Positions 37,089 to 47,630 of a stretch of 64,000 nt of DNA are shown here, piece after piece. The stretch is from Mucor racemosus (Eukaryota > Mucoromycota > Mucoromycetes > Mucorales > Mucoraceae), in the NCBI GenBank assembly GCA_027405735.1, contig JAPEHQ010000001.1:5890001-5954000 (forward strand), given 5' to 3'. The position numbers were made by a program, and so were the translations under genes. The notes beneath the pieces were generated by a model. It was given only the letters and a program-made list of their open reading frames with translations, was not told the origin of the DNA and made no database searches. How positions within the stretch are numbered: the first letter of the stretch is position 1; every line of letters begins with the position of its first letter.

Positions 37089-37190
37089 TGTAATAATCTA
37101 AATATGGACTATATTATGTTTGAGGAAAAGAGACTGATTTTATTAATATTATTATAATTGAGATTATATATAAAAGACTGAGTTACAACA
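37089..37190 (-). repeat. 5' LTR of the gypsy element
   Basis: 102 bp, identical to the 3' LTR. On the element strand it is followed directly by TGGTGAGGCTACCA, the expected position of a tRNA primer-binding site; the tRNA was not identified. Just downstream on the element strand is a CAA run (about 37002-37031). Confidence 0.96.
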
Positions 37191-37329
37191 TTATGATAAC
37201 TGGCTTCCAAAATTTATTTTTGTTGAGAAATGGGGTTCGGGATTTAAAATAATAGTAGAAATAAAGTGAATAGATCAGATAATGTGTTACTGATCGTTAT
37301 AAAATGATATGTGTAATGTATTTAAGAGT

Positions 37330-37620
37330 AATAATTGTCAAGAGTAAATAATAAAAGATAAATAATTGTCAAGAGTAAATAATAAAAGATACAAAAATGA
37401 TGGTTTCCTTTCTTAATTTAAAAGGATGTATTCAATAATGTACTTAAGAGGATAGTTTCCTGTCTATTAGTAACAGAATGTATTCCAGGCTTAAGATTTG
37501 TAATAACAATATTGACGGTTTCCTAACGACTTAACAAGGATGTATTCAATAATGTACTTAAGAGGATAGTTATCTATTATATAGAATGTATTCCAGGCTT
37601 AAGATTTAGATTATAAACAA
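37330..37620. repeat. Two short tandem duplications in R1 copy B
   Basis: A ~33-bp unit containing AATTGTCAAGAGTAAATAAT is repeated twice (about 37326-37390). It is followed by two copies of a ~110-bp unit, each carrying GGTTTCCT, then GATGTATTCAATAATGTACT, then GAATGTATTCCAGGCTTAAG (about 37402-37610). Confidence 0.75.
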
Positions 37621-39036
37621 GTAAAAAGATACTAATATATAAGGGATTGAGATTTTAAATAAGAAAAGAGCTAATTTTTATTTAATATCATATTTTGGTG
37701 GCATATTTATAGAAAAAGGATTGTTATTGTTTTACTGACTTAAGGATTGAAGAGAAAATGAATTTATGTTGGGGATAATATTTTAAGGGCCGAAAGGTCT
37801 GGTTTGCAACATTTTAAAAAATGGACGAAAAATGATGAAAAAAATAAAATCGTTTAATTGCTCATGAACTGCAAAATAAGTCGACCTAGTATACTAAATA
37901 GTTTTTGTACAGTTTTAAATTTTGCATTTATCTAAATAAAACTCAAACAAACATTTCACATTAAATTTTGTGTAAAATGCAATTGAAATTTTGGAGGTTT
38001 TTTGAAGATACACATCACTTTTTATAAGGATATTTAAAATATAACTAATGAAAATGATGCGCAAAACCATCATCTATCGATCGAGCTATTGTACAATCTT
38101 CTAGCTTCATTGTTTGTAGAGAAAACAACATTTTTGTCCAATTTTTTTTCAGATTCAGAATTTGGGATGAGGGTATACAAGGGGAAAATGGAAGCTAGAA
38201 ATGAAGGTATCTTTTTGTACACATTTTTGAGGGTATCTCCATGAAAAATCAATATTTTGAAAAACTCTAAATTGGGTCCGGGAGAGCTTAACGAGCTTAA
38301 TGACATGAATGCAAAAAAAATGTTGCTCAATTTAGCCAATTTTTTGAAACCTACTATAGAAATGTCCAAAAAAATGAAAAAAAAATAAAATTGCTCAGAA
38401 TTTTTTTATATTAAAACGTATTATAGAGCACCTCAAAACAAGTAAGTTTCATTATTAAAAAATGTTAGTATAACTTAATTTTTTCTAGAGATATGAAGCC
38501 TCAAAGTTTTCAGTCCTTTAGCAGTGAAATACGCGTAAAAAATCTGAAACCTTAGCACTGAAAAATTAATACCAACTGCAAAAAATAGGATATTTCTGGA
38601 CACTTATTCTTGAATTAAAGCTGAACATCTCAGGTACATTGACATATAATTTTTTCTTGGTGTTATTTAGTAAAAACAAAAAGTAGAGCAGTGATGAAAA
38701 ATTGGGCTTACATATTTTTGGTAAATTTTCTTGTTTGTGGGTTTTCGCGAAATATAGAATAATTTCAGGAATAGATAACGTAATGCGACGAATGAATATA
38801 CAGCTACTAGTATTGGAAGTGCGTTTTAAGCTTCTCTATTGTAAGGTTAGCTAGCTATAGAAGAAGCCCATATTTACGTTTCTACGACTAGTAATTTATA
38901 TAAAGTTTATCTCAAATATGGATATTTATTATCTACGAAAGTCTATAGTACATACTTGGGGAGAATTACAGTTGTAAAACAGATTTCGTAGAAAACATCA
39001 AAGTAATTTCATAGAAAACCAAAAGTTTATATTTAT

Positions 39037-40232
39037 TTACAAGAACATAGTAACATAAACTACCAAAGTAGCAAATGATAAGATATAGCCACTTGATGTG
39101 GACTTTGTCATGGAAGAATCAGACTTTACCTTTGCTTTCTTATCCTTGGTAATTGAAGAAGCTTTGGCGCTACCAGCAGATGATGATACGGGAGTAGCAG
39201 GAAGTTGCATACTCAACTTTGGCACACCAGCGACATTAGAAGCAGCATTAATATTAACAACAGGAGCAACAGCTGCGTCAGGGTTGGTAATGATGTGAGG
39301 CTGGTCATCTTTATTACAGTCAGCAGCAGTGAAAAATTTGTAACCTTTCTGTTTCAACAAATCAATGACTTTGGGAACTTGATCTACGGATTGCTTGTAT
39401 AAATCTAGGGAGGTAACATTGAGTTATCTATGACAAACTTTAATTCTAATATATTACCATGCTGTAAACTAATGAATCCAGGGTCTTCATGAAGATTTAA
39501 ACCAGTGTCATTGCCCTGAACAGCCATTTTGAAAGAGCCTTGAATCAATTTAGAGACATCACGCAACATATAGACATCATAGTCAGTGGGGTCAACATTC
39601 CAGAGTAAGACCTTGTAACCCATACTTTTCAAAAGACCCTTGACTCGTGCATCAGCTTCACCAAAAGGAGGACGAATGTAACGAGGTTTGATACCAATGG
39701 CCTTTTCAATAGCTTCTTCGGTTGCCTTGACTTCATAAATGATTTCTTCGTTACTTAAGCTCATTAAATGAGGATGTGAGAAAGTATGAGATGCAATATG
39801 ATGACCTGATTCGTAGGCTCGTTTCAAAATTTCAGGATATTGTTCTACATGAGCACCCATAACACAGAAAGTAGCCTTGACATTCTCCTTGTCAAGAATA
39901 TCCAATAATTCGCTAGTATAATTACTTGGTCCATCGTCAAAAGTAAGTGCCCAGTTATGATCTTGTGGACAACCATATATATCCTCAGGTGCTGGAGTAT
40001 TTCCACAACTTTCAAAGCATTCATCATTGTCTTCACCATCACATGTAGATTCAGGACACACACCCGAACCAACAGCACGGATAGGAGTCTTTGGAACTGA
40101 ACTCATATCAATGCCTTTGAGCCACTCGGCATTTTTAGGTGTTTTAACGTCATCGTAGTCGATTTGACCTTGAACCATAGCTGACATCAAAGCCAAAACG
40201 AACGCACTTGAGAGAAATGTCTTGACAATCAT
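39037..40232 (-). CDS. Chitin deacetylase (NodB-type polysaccharide deacetylase), probably GPI-anchored
   Basis: Exons 40232-39458 and 39404-39037 encode 380 aa. Residues 1-22 (MIVKTFLSSAFVLALMSAMV...) form a signal peptide. A Cys-rich stretch precedes the NodB domain. All five NodB motifs are present: TFDDGP (97-102), HTFSH (149-153), RPPFGEAD (187-194), WNVDPTDY (211-218) and ISLQHD (about 254-259), split by the intron at QH|D. The C-terminus is Ser/Ala/Lys-rich and ends in a hydrophobic tail (YILSFATLVVYVTMFL), which suggests a GPI-attachment signal. The enzyme converts chitin to chitosan, abundant in Mucoromycota walls. An in-frame ATG at 40319 is rejected because the signal peptide starts at 40232. 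It diverges from the Csk1-like kinase gene. Confidence 0.93.
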
Positions 40233-40296
40233 GATATTTATATAAACTTTATGAAATTGGAATAATTGTATTGAAATAATCACATTAACAGCATGT

Positions 40297-40304
40297 CTTT
40301 TATA
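40297..40304 (-). promoter_or_regulatory. Possible TATA box of the chitin deacetylase gene
   Basis: TATAAAAG on the minus strand, about 65 nt upstream of the start codon at 40232 inside the 0.5-kb divergent intergenic region. Position and sequence fit a TATA element; no start site was mapped. Confidence 0.4.
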
Positions 40305-40731
40305 TTGGTTTACCTGCAATCATATTTGTTTGAAGCGCTGATATCATGTATAGCTATTATTTCAATTTTTCTTCTTCACCTTTGTTGTCAAGTTTATTTT
40401 TAGGAAATTTTCAAGTTTTCGTATAATCCAGATTTACCTTTTCATGGTTTGAAACGAAACGAAATTGGAGTAAACCAGAATTTTAAGTTAAAACCAATAT
40501 GCATCAAACTCATGTCAGTTTTTGTTCCGAACAATTGAAGCATAACCAAGAGTTTGGGAAATCAAATCAAATGATATCAAGTGATTCTTTAAAGGGATAT
40601 TTCAGGTTACACTATTTCAGATTGGCTATTATAAATGCTTTGCGACAATTTAATTGACTTGGAACTCCTTGTCCAGCAACCACAACGCATGGTTTGATCA
40701 TAAAAAACGTTGAATCACATAATTATTATTC

Positions 40732-41819
40732 ATGCTAGGCACATTTGCTTCGATAGAAAAAAAGGTAATCGGTCAAGGCACCTGTGTTGCTTACAAAACC
40801 TACTCAAAATCACACGGACAACTTGTGTTTCAACATTTTAAAAGAGAATTATGGGCTTTAAAAGAACTGAAAGTTGTTACCAAAGAAGACTCGGTTCAAA
40901 GTCATGTAAATATAAATAAAAAGTATTAAATATACGTGAATTTTAGCTAATGCATTGGTAGATTGTACAGCTTATGGATAATCAAGAATCAGTAAACAGT
41001 TATCATTTGATATTCCCTTTTTATAACGAGACGTTGATGATGAAAATGAACAGTTCCAAGAAGCCACAATTAGCAAAAGATTTCTTATGGCAAATTTCAA
41101 AAGGGTTAAATTATATGCATCAACGTGGTATTATTCATTGCGACCTGAGCCCAAGTAATATATTGATAGATGACACATCAGGTTGCATGTTTATATGCGA
41201 TTTTGGATGTGCTCATTTAGACTCGGGCTCCAATGTTGAGAAATCCATCGCGCACGAAGAGATCGGTACAAGGTAAGAATCTCTATATGTTAGTATTGGA
41301 TGCACCAACTAAAATTAATTGGCGAATAGATATTACAAGGCGCCAGAACATTTATTTGGTTCTAAAATATACAAACCATCTACGGATGTTTGGTCTTTGG
41401 GTACCATTTTCTTGGAATTATTGATAGGATACCCAATTTTTAATGGTGAGAGTGATATTGAGCAGATAGGTAGATTTGTTTTTCGATTAGGAAAACCTTC
41501 TTCCCAAGTACAGAATAAGGTAAGATGCACAAGTGTAAATTCAATGATATCATATAGTGTTTATCGATTGCAATTCATTTAGGAAATGAAAAACTATCCG
41601 GATACCAATAAGTTGCTCTTTTTTGATGACAACGACTCTGGTACAGAAGAATATTCAGATGAGGAAGACGATTTTATAAATATCAGATTACCGCTTGCTG
41701 ATGTTCTCGAGAAAGAAAGTGTCTCCAATAATGACCAGGAAATTGTTCAGAGGATTTTGACATGGTCAATAAAAGAAAGATTAACTATTCCCCAATTACA
41801 TGAATTACTAACATTATAG
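40732..41819 (+). CDS. Divergent CDK-family kinase (Csk1/CDK20-like)
   Basis: Exons 40732-40905, 40962-41272, 41330-41519 and 41583-41819 encode 303 aa. The protein has VIGQGTCVAYK as the glycine loop, IIHCDLSPSNILID in the catalytic loop (Asp119 and Asn124 kept, HRD changed to HCD, and the usual Lys of DLKPxN is Ser121), CDFGCAHL, and GTRYYKAPEHLFGSKIY. ESDIEQIGRFVFRLGKP resembles the NDIEQL region of CDK20 and CDK-activating monokinases. The VAIK-type lysine is not evident (the aligned stretch reads GQLVFQHFKREL). An acidic insert (GTEEYSDEEDDF) lies near the C-terminus. It may act as a CDK-activating kinase or be weakly active. The promoter is shared with the chitin deacetylase gene. Confidence 0.72.
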
Positions 41820-43643
41820 AAAGTCTTTTTATTTTTCAACGTGGACAATAAAATCTCTTTTTATTCAAGTAATGGTATAGTTTCTAGTTTTAATCAATTG
41901 AAGTTTGTTTTTGTGCATGCAAGTGATTATCATTAGTATTCACAAAAGTGAGCTCAATTTCATCCGAACGAATATCAGTCGATTCCAGTATTACTGACCA
42001 ATCTGTAGACCACTTTGCAAATCATTAGAGTCCAAAATATAATTAGAACATAAAGGTCCAACATCAAAACCAGAATGATATATTTGACAAAATGAGAAAA
42101 TCAGAATCCATTAATAGGATCTAATTTGAATTGAGAGATGTAAAACTCTGGTTCCGAGTGTGTTGAATAAATGATACGTCCATAATAATATGCACAAGTG
42201 TATGAAATAACCATTGCTAAAAATGTTGCATCACAAATGACACCATAGTCAAGATAGTGCAATGTTTTTGTCAACTAAATGAAACCTTGGTTAATACTTG
42301 ATTCCATATCATTGGAACAATTTTATACATCTATACACAAAAAGAACATCTGGTAAATCCACACTAAAATAAATCATTATATTTTCTCAGATTGTTTTGT
42401 TTTCTTTGATACTATCAAGAAGAGAGTTTAGCATAAACTAAATACATTCAAAAATTATAAACAAAGAATTGCAATAATACATTTATCATAAATCAATTAA
42501 GGGTTTATCTCGGGATGTCAAAAAGTCAAATGTTTCTGAAACAGGTCGTTTAGTTCCCCAAATACCCAGAAGTTGCCCCTTTTAAATGTGTTTAATAAAG
42601 AATCGTATCATTTGTTATCTATGTAGGAAATATATCGAAAACTGCTCTGGTTTAATTTAATAAAGATTTCTGCAATAAATACGTTTTTATTCATTCACTT
42701 ATATCGAAATGTTGTATATATAAATCAATGTAATTTCTAGATTTCGTTTAGTATCTGCGTTCAAAGCCGTTTTATGTGTCAAAAAAACTCTATTGGCATA
42801 AAAAAAATCGGCTGTTCGAGACATAAGCTTATTATTATTGACATTTACTGATAGATACAAGGTTTATCAATTCACAGAAACATATTTTTCTTCACCATAT
42901 CATTTCAGTTGCTAAAAAAAGTTTTCCATTAGTCTAATCGTATTTTATTTTTTGTATAAAACTCTTGTACGTAAGCTATGGCAGATCAAAGCCAAACACT
43001 CAATTCCGTAGCCTAATTTTATTACATTGTTTTGTACGAAACTGCCACGCTTTTTCAAATACCTCGAATCGTATGACAAGTTAGCCCAATACATTTCATT
43101 CAGATATGATATTGGCCCCAACAACCAATTAAATGTATCCCAATTTTAAGGATGTTAGCGCTCAAGTATTGATCGAAATGTGCCTAAAATCATGCACTGT
43201 TTTGGGTTACACACTAATCCTAGGTAACCATGGCGATAAAACTGTAAAAAGATACAACCAAATATAGATCAATCTCATAGTGTCAAAAAGAGTCAAGAAA
43301 TATAACTAGTTACATACTAATTGCTATAATAATTAAACAACGCAGTTAAATTGTTATTCATTATAGAATTATAGTAGCAAATGTCTCTATTGGGTAGGCT
43401 ATAGCGAATATATACGACTGGATCTATACGTTTCTTCATTAAACACACTCCTACATTAACTGACCGATAAGAAATCTGAAAAAATAGGGTCGAGAAATAG
43501 CCCCAACATCAGTGATTTTCAACGGAACCTTAAACATGAAACTGTTAAATATGACATTTACATGTTAAATCATTCCATATATATATCTCTTCTTTTCTTC
43601 ACTTTTATTAATCTTTAATAGAAACAAGTATTCACAACATATA
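41820..43643. other. Intergenic region with a possible unannotated exon
   Basis: Mostly featureless. On the minus strand, 42273-42101 is a 57-codon open stretch whose translation (fragment LDYGVICDATFLAMV) looks more protein-like than the surroundings, but no complete gene could be built. Confidence 0.3.
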
Positions 43644-45531
43644 ATGGCTGATTTCACAGATTCTCTTATCAAAAACATTGGTGTTCATTCATCATCCGCT
43701 GTCATGACATCTGTCAATATTGGCCAATTGGGCGAAAAGCTTCTTCAAGCTCGCACCTCAACTCTTGCTTCCTTATCTCAAGCCTTATCAAAGAAATATG
43801 ATGCTACTATAGTTAATGATACAGCAATGCAACTTCCTGCGTCTGAAAAGGCCTCCAGTAAACTTGAAATCAATATAGTTGAAGCTCGTAATTTGACAAT
43901 AGCTGATGCTCGTAAAGCTGATACATACTGTATTGTTCATTATGAAGGCAATGTTACATCTACACTTGATAAAGTAGAGGATGGAATTTTGCCCAGTACA
44001 CCTGTAGGAATTGAATCTCAAGTGGATAACAGTGTATTTAGAGCATTTGAAATCATGATGAGCGTTAGTTCTCCTAAATGGATGCATCGTGTTAATTTGT
44101 AAGTAGTATATAATATAAATTATGCAGTAATCTCATATTTAGAATGTTTTTTATAGCGATGTTACTAACGGTAATAAAGAAATTACTGTCTTTGTATATG
44201 ATCGTGGTAATAAATTGCCCAATGGTGAAGATCGTTTCTTGGGAATGTCAAGCATTATCCCCAACTTGGTTAACAAGAAAACTGTTGAATTGATCTTTCC
44301 TCTTCATGGTCGTCCTGATGATAATCAAGAAGTTACAGGTGATGTTCGTATTCAAGTTACCTATAGCAATACTAAAAAGGTAATTTTAAATTGATTTAAT
44401 ACGATTTCAATGAATTTTTTCTAATCCTTATTCTAGGCTAACCTTAAACCAGAAGATTTCCGTATTGTTCGCATGATCGGTCAAGGTTCAGTTGGTAAAG
44501 TTTATGAGGTTATCAAGCGTGATTCTGGTCGTACCTATGCCATGAAGGTTCTTTCAAAGCGTCTTTTGTTGGCCGAGAATGAAGTCGATACTGTTTTCAA
44601 TGAGCGTAATGTGCTCGTTCAATCTCTTGATAATCCTTTTATTGCCAACCTCAAATATAGTTTTCAAACCATGAATCATCTCTTCTTGATTATGGCTTAC
44701 TTTCCTGGCGGCGAATTGTTTGATTTCTTGGAACGTGAACGTTGTTTAAGCGAGAAGCGTTGTCAATTCTTTGCTGCTGAAATTGTTTGTGCTTTTGATA
44801 ATATTCATGCTCGTAATATCGTTTATCGTAATCTTAAGCCTGAAAGTATCTTACTTGACGCCCATGGACATATTGCTTTAGCCGATTTTGGTTTATGCAA
44901 ACAATTAAAAAATAAGATGGATTTGATTCAAGGTGTTCCTCAAGTTATCACACAAGAATATCTTTCTCCTGAAATGGTTATGCAAAAGCCTTATGGTATG
45001 GCTTCTGACTGGTGGAGCCTTGGAGTCTTGATGTTTGAGCTTTTGACCGGATCTCCTCCTTTCCACTCTGTCGAAGAAGGTGAATTATTCAGACAAATTC
45101 TTGAAGGCCCTATCAAGTTCCCTGCTGGTGGTTGTATCACTGAAGAAGCCAAAGATTTCATCTTTCAATTGCTCCAACGTGACCCTTCTAAGCGTTTAGG
45201 CTTCAATGGTGGTGTTGCTCAAGTTAAGGCACATGCTTTTTTTAAAGATTTGAACTGGGATGTCGTATATAAAAAGCAAATGCAGCTTCCTTTTGTTCCC
45301 GAGGTTGAGGAGCAACTTTGTGAAGAGTCAATTGCTACAGCTGCTGCTATTAACATTCCCACAGTCAGAACTGGATCTACTAATGCTAGCATTGTGCCTG
45401 TTGCTGAACAATCCAAGTTTAAAGGATTCAGTTATATTCGCGAAGATATAATGGCAAAGAAGGGTGAACATCGTCTTGGTATAAATCCTGAAGATGAGGA
45501 CCCTGAAGTTGATTTCTGGTTTAGACAGTAA
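43644..45531 (+). CDS. Sch9-like C2-AGC protein, predicted pseudokinase
   Basis: Exons 43644-44098, 44157-44379 and 44437-45531 encode 590 aa. A C2-like domain covers about 70-222 (LEINIVEARNL, TVFVYDRGNK, GDVRIQVTYS). The AGC kinase fold starts at about 232: GQGSVGKVYEV, YAMKVL with Lys263, a Glu at 282, and ADFGLCK with Asp376. However, the catalytic loop is YRNLKPES, where YRDLKPEN is expected, so the catalytic Asp is Asn358 and the metal-binding Asn is Ser363. The activation loop reads QGVPQVITQEYLSPE and lacks the usual FCGT Thr and the Ala of APE. The hydrophobic motif FKGFSYI is kept. C2 plus AGC plus this motif is the Sch9 plan. The reading frame is fully open and its codon choice looks like that of a well-expressed gene, so it is not a decayed pseudogene. 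It probably has a scaffold or regulatory role (inference). Confidence 0.9.
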
Positions 45532-46210
45532 ACCGCTTTCAAATCTTGTTTCATATATAACTTTGTACATAATTAATTCATCTCATTTACTCACCACTCA
45601 CTCTACCGCAATTACACAAACCCAACAAAAATATAATAAAATAAATTTGTTCAGATACCAAAAATTCTTATAGAATCTATTTCCACTCTAATGACCACAT
45701 AATTAGGGAATTATAGAGAAACAGATAATTATAATTTTGATAATAATTGCTAGTAAAATATGATTCCCAGATGCTGATGTTTTCTGCAGTATTTTATTGT
45801 TATTGTAATATTAATACGATTTTCGATAAAATTCAATTTTCTCTGCAATAATGTTATAAATAGCCTGAAGTAGCAATCAGTACTACGCTCAGACAATGTG
45901 ACACAAACTGGCGCACGGAAGATTTTGGCATTTGCCGGCGTGTAGTTCATAAGAACCGAGACAATACCCCGATATAATCATATGGGGGAAAGGTAAGTAT
46001 GTCTGTGAAACCAGGCCATTTGAAGCATATTGAATTAAGCAATATTATAATTTCATTCGCCATTACTACATGGGTTGGTCATCTTTCCCATAAAACTTAT
46101 GTCGAAGGGAGTGGGAGGATTCTCCGATACAATTGTTCGTCATTGTAATAAGACACCAGATGAGATTATTTCACGCCTTTTGTTCATTTCTATTTCGCAT
46201 AATTTTCAAA
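45532..46210. other. Intergenic region before the UspA-domain gene
   Basis: No gene was recognised; the stretch contains the 3' end of the Sch9-like gene and the promoter of the next one. Confidence 0.35.
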
Positions 46211-47630
46211 ATGTCGAAAGAATCAAATGCGAATGAACACGTACCGACAGTAGCAATCAATAATGTACCAATTACGAGCGCAATCCCATTGACGACAGAA
46301 GAACCTGTTCGTAGACCTTGGTTAAAAACAGAACTACAAGAATTAAACAATGATGCAGAGGCATATCCTGAAGATGAAAATATAGCTGACGGAGAGGATG
46401 ATTCATCAGATACATCTGACACAGAAGACAGTGATGAGGATTCAATCACTGGTCAAAACAAGATTAAAAATATCATTGCTGCTGAAAAAGAGGATGAAGA
46501 TAACACAGTAGAGTTAGCAGTTGATAAACAAGAGTCTCCAAAAGAAGAAGAGTTTAGAGGAGGCGACATGATGACCTATTTGTCTCGTGAAATGACAGAT
46601 TATCAAGAAAAACAAGATGACATGACAAACGAATACGAAAGGAAAGTACGTCAAGCAGAGACAGAAGATGATTTATTGCAGGCATCTGATCCCGATTTAT
46701 TACGTCGAACTGAAAATAATAGACATATTCCTTACGAAGAAATAGTTAAACCACCTCAACGTTCAAATACCATACATGGCCAAAGTGATCAAACACATAG
46801 AGACTTGCTCGTCTTTTCCGAGAATCCTACTGTTATTGAAGAACCTACAAAATTGTGCGTCATACAGTATTACGGAGCGGGCAAAAGTGGTGTGCTACCA
46901 GTTGCATATCGTTCCAAGCGCAAGCCAAAATCCTATCTGGTAGCCTGTGATTTTAGTAAGGAAAGTTTGTATGCAATTGAATGGACTATGGGAACAATGA
47001 TGCGTGATGGTGATGAGCTACATGTAGCAACTGTTGTTAATCGAGATGATAATCCAGATATAGTAAAGGCGACAGGATTAGATCCCACGGGAGAGGTGAG
47101 CACGCAAAGCAATGTTGATGGCTTTATTACTAATATACGTTACGATATTTTCTCTTAGTTGCATGCGACTTCGGATGCTCTGATTGCAGAAACTAAAAAG
47201 CTCTTGGGACAGATGATGTTGTTCAATATCAAGTTGGTAACTCATGTAATGATTGGTCGTGTCAAAGATGTTTTGAAATCCCTGGTAATGTGTAGTTTCT
47301 TTTATTACACATGTAGAACGGTTTGTCAGTTGTCTAACAATTATTCGTAAATATAGGCACGAGAGCATAATTATACAATGTTAATTTGTGGTAGTCGTGG
47401 AAGAAGCTCTGTGAGAACGTATGTATAAAATTGCAAATCAAATACAAATTTCAAGTTCTAAATTACAGGAAAATAGATTGTTGATGGGCTCCGTGTCAAC
47501 TTATCTCGTTCATAAGGCGGTCGTCCCTGTTGCTGTTATTCGTAGACAAAAGAAAAAGAAGAGAGTTAAGCATCAACCAGTAGAGGCACATTCATTAAGT
47601 GAAAGTAAGTTGACCCATTTACTACGCTAA
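46211..47630 (+). CDS. UspA-domain protein with acidic N-terminal extension
   Basis: Exons 46211-47095, 47159-47284, 47357-47418 and 47477-47630 encode 408 aa. The first ~200 residues are acidic and probably disordered (EDDSSDTSDTEDSDED and similar). The universal-stress-protein fold begins near SYLVACDFSKESLYAIEW, includes KLVTHVMIGRVKDVL, and has the ATP-site pattern GSRGRSSVRTLLMGS (G-2x-G-9x-G-S), followed by VPVAVIR. ATP-binding Usp proteins respond to stress in bacteria and plants; the role in this fungus is unknown. The last acceptor is AAATAG at 47471-47476, chosen because it alone restores the G-9x-GS frame. The start is set at 46211; an ATG at 46160 would add a hydrophobic, unlikely leader. 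Confidence 0.83.

Larger units (their letters stand above)
32619..37190 (-). mobile_element. Complete Ty3/gypsy LTR retrotransposon
   Basis: A 4572-bp element on the minus strand with two identical 102-bp LTRs (TG...CA ends), a 4-bp target duplication TTAT on both sides, a TGG-starting primer-site position next to the 5' LTR, and a purine tract (AAACGGGGGAA) abutting the 3' LTR. Gag and pol frames are both open, and the order PR-RT-RNaseH-IN is that of Ty3/gypsy (Metaviridae). Identical LTRs and open frames indicate recent insertion. It interrupts an older R1 repeat. Confidence 0.96.
32492..38790 (+). repeat. Dispersed repeat family R1, copy B, split by a retrotransposon
   Basis: The R1 sequence resumes on both sides of the gypsy element: 32492-32618 matches 55546-55660, and 37791-38790 matches about 55690-56700 in the same orientation. 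Between 37191 and about 37790 there is extra sequence absent from copy C, including tandem repeats. Boundaries are approximate. Confidence 0.7.
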
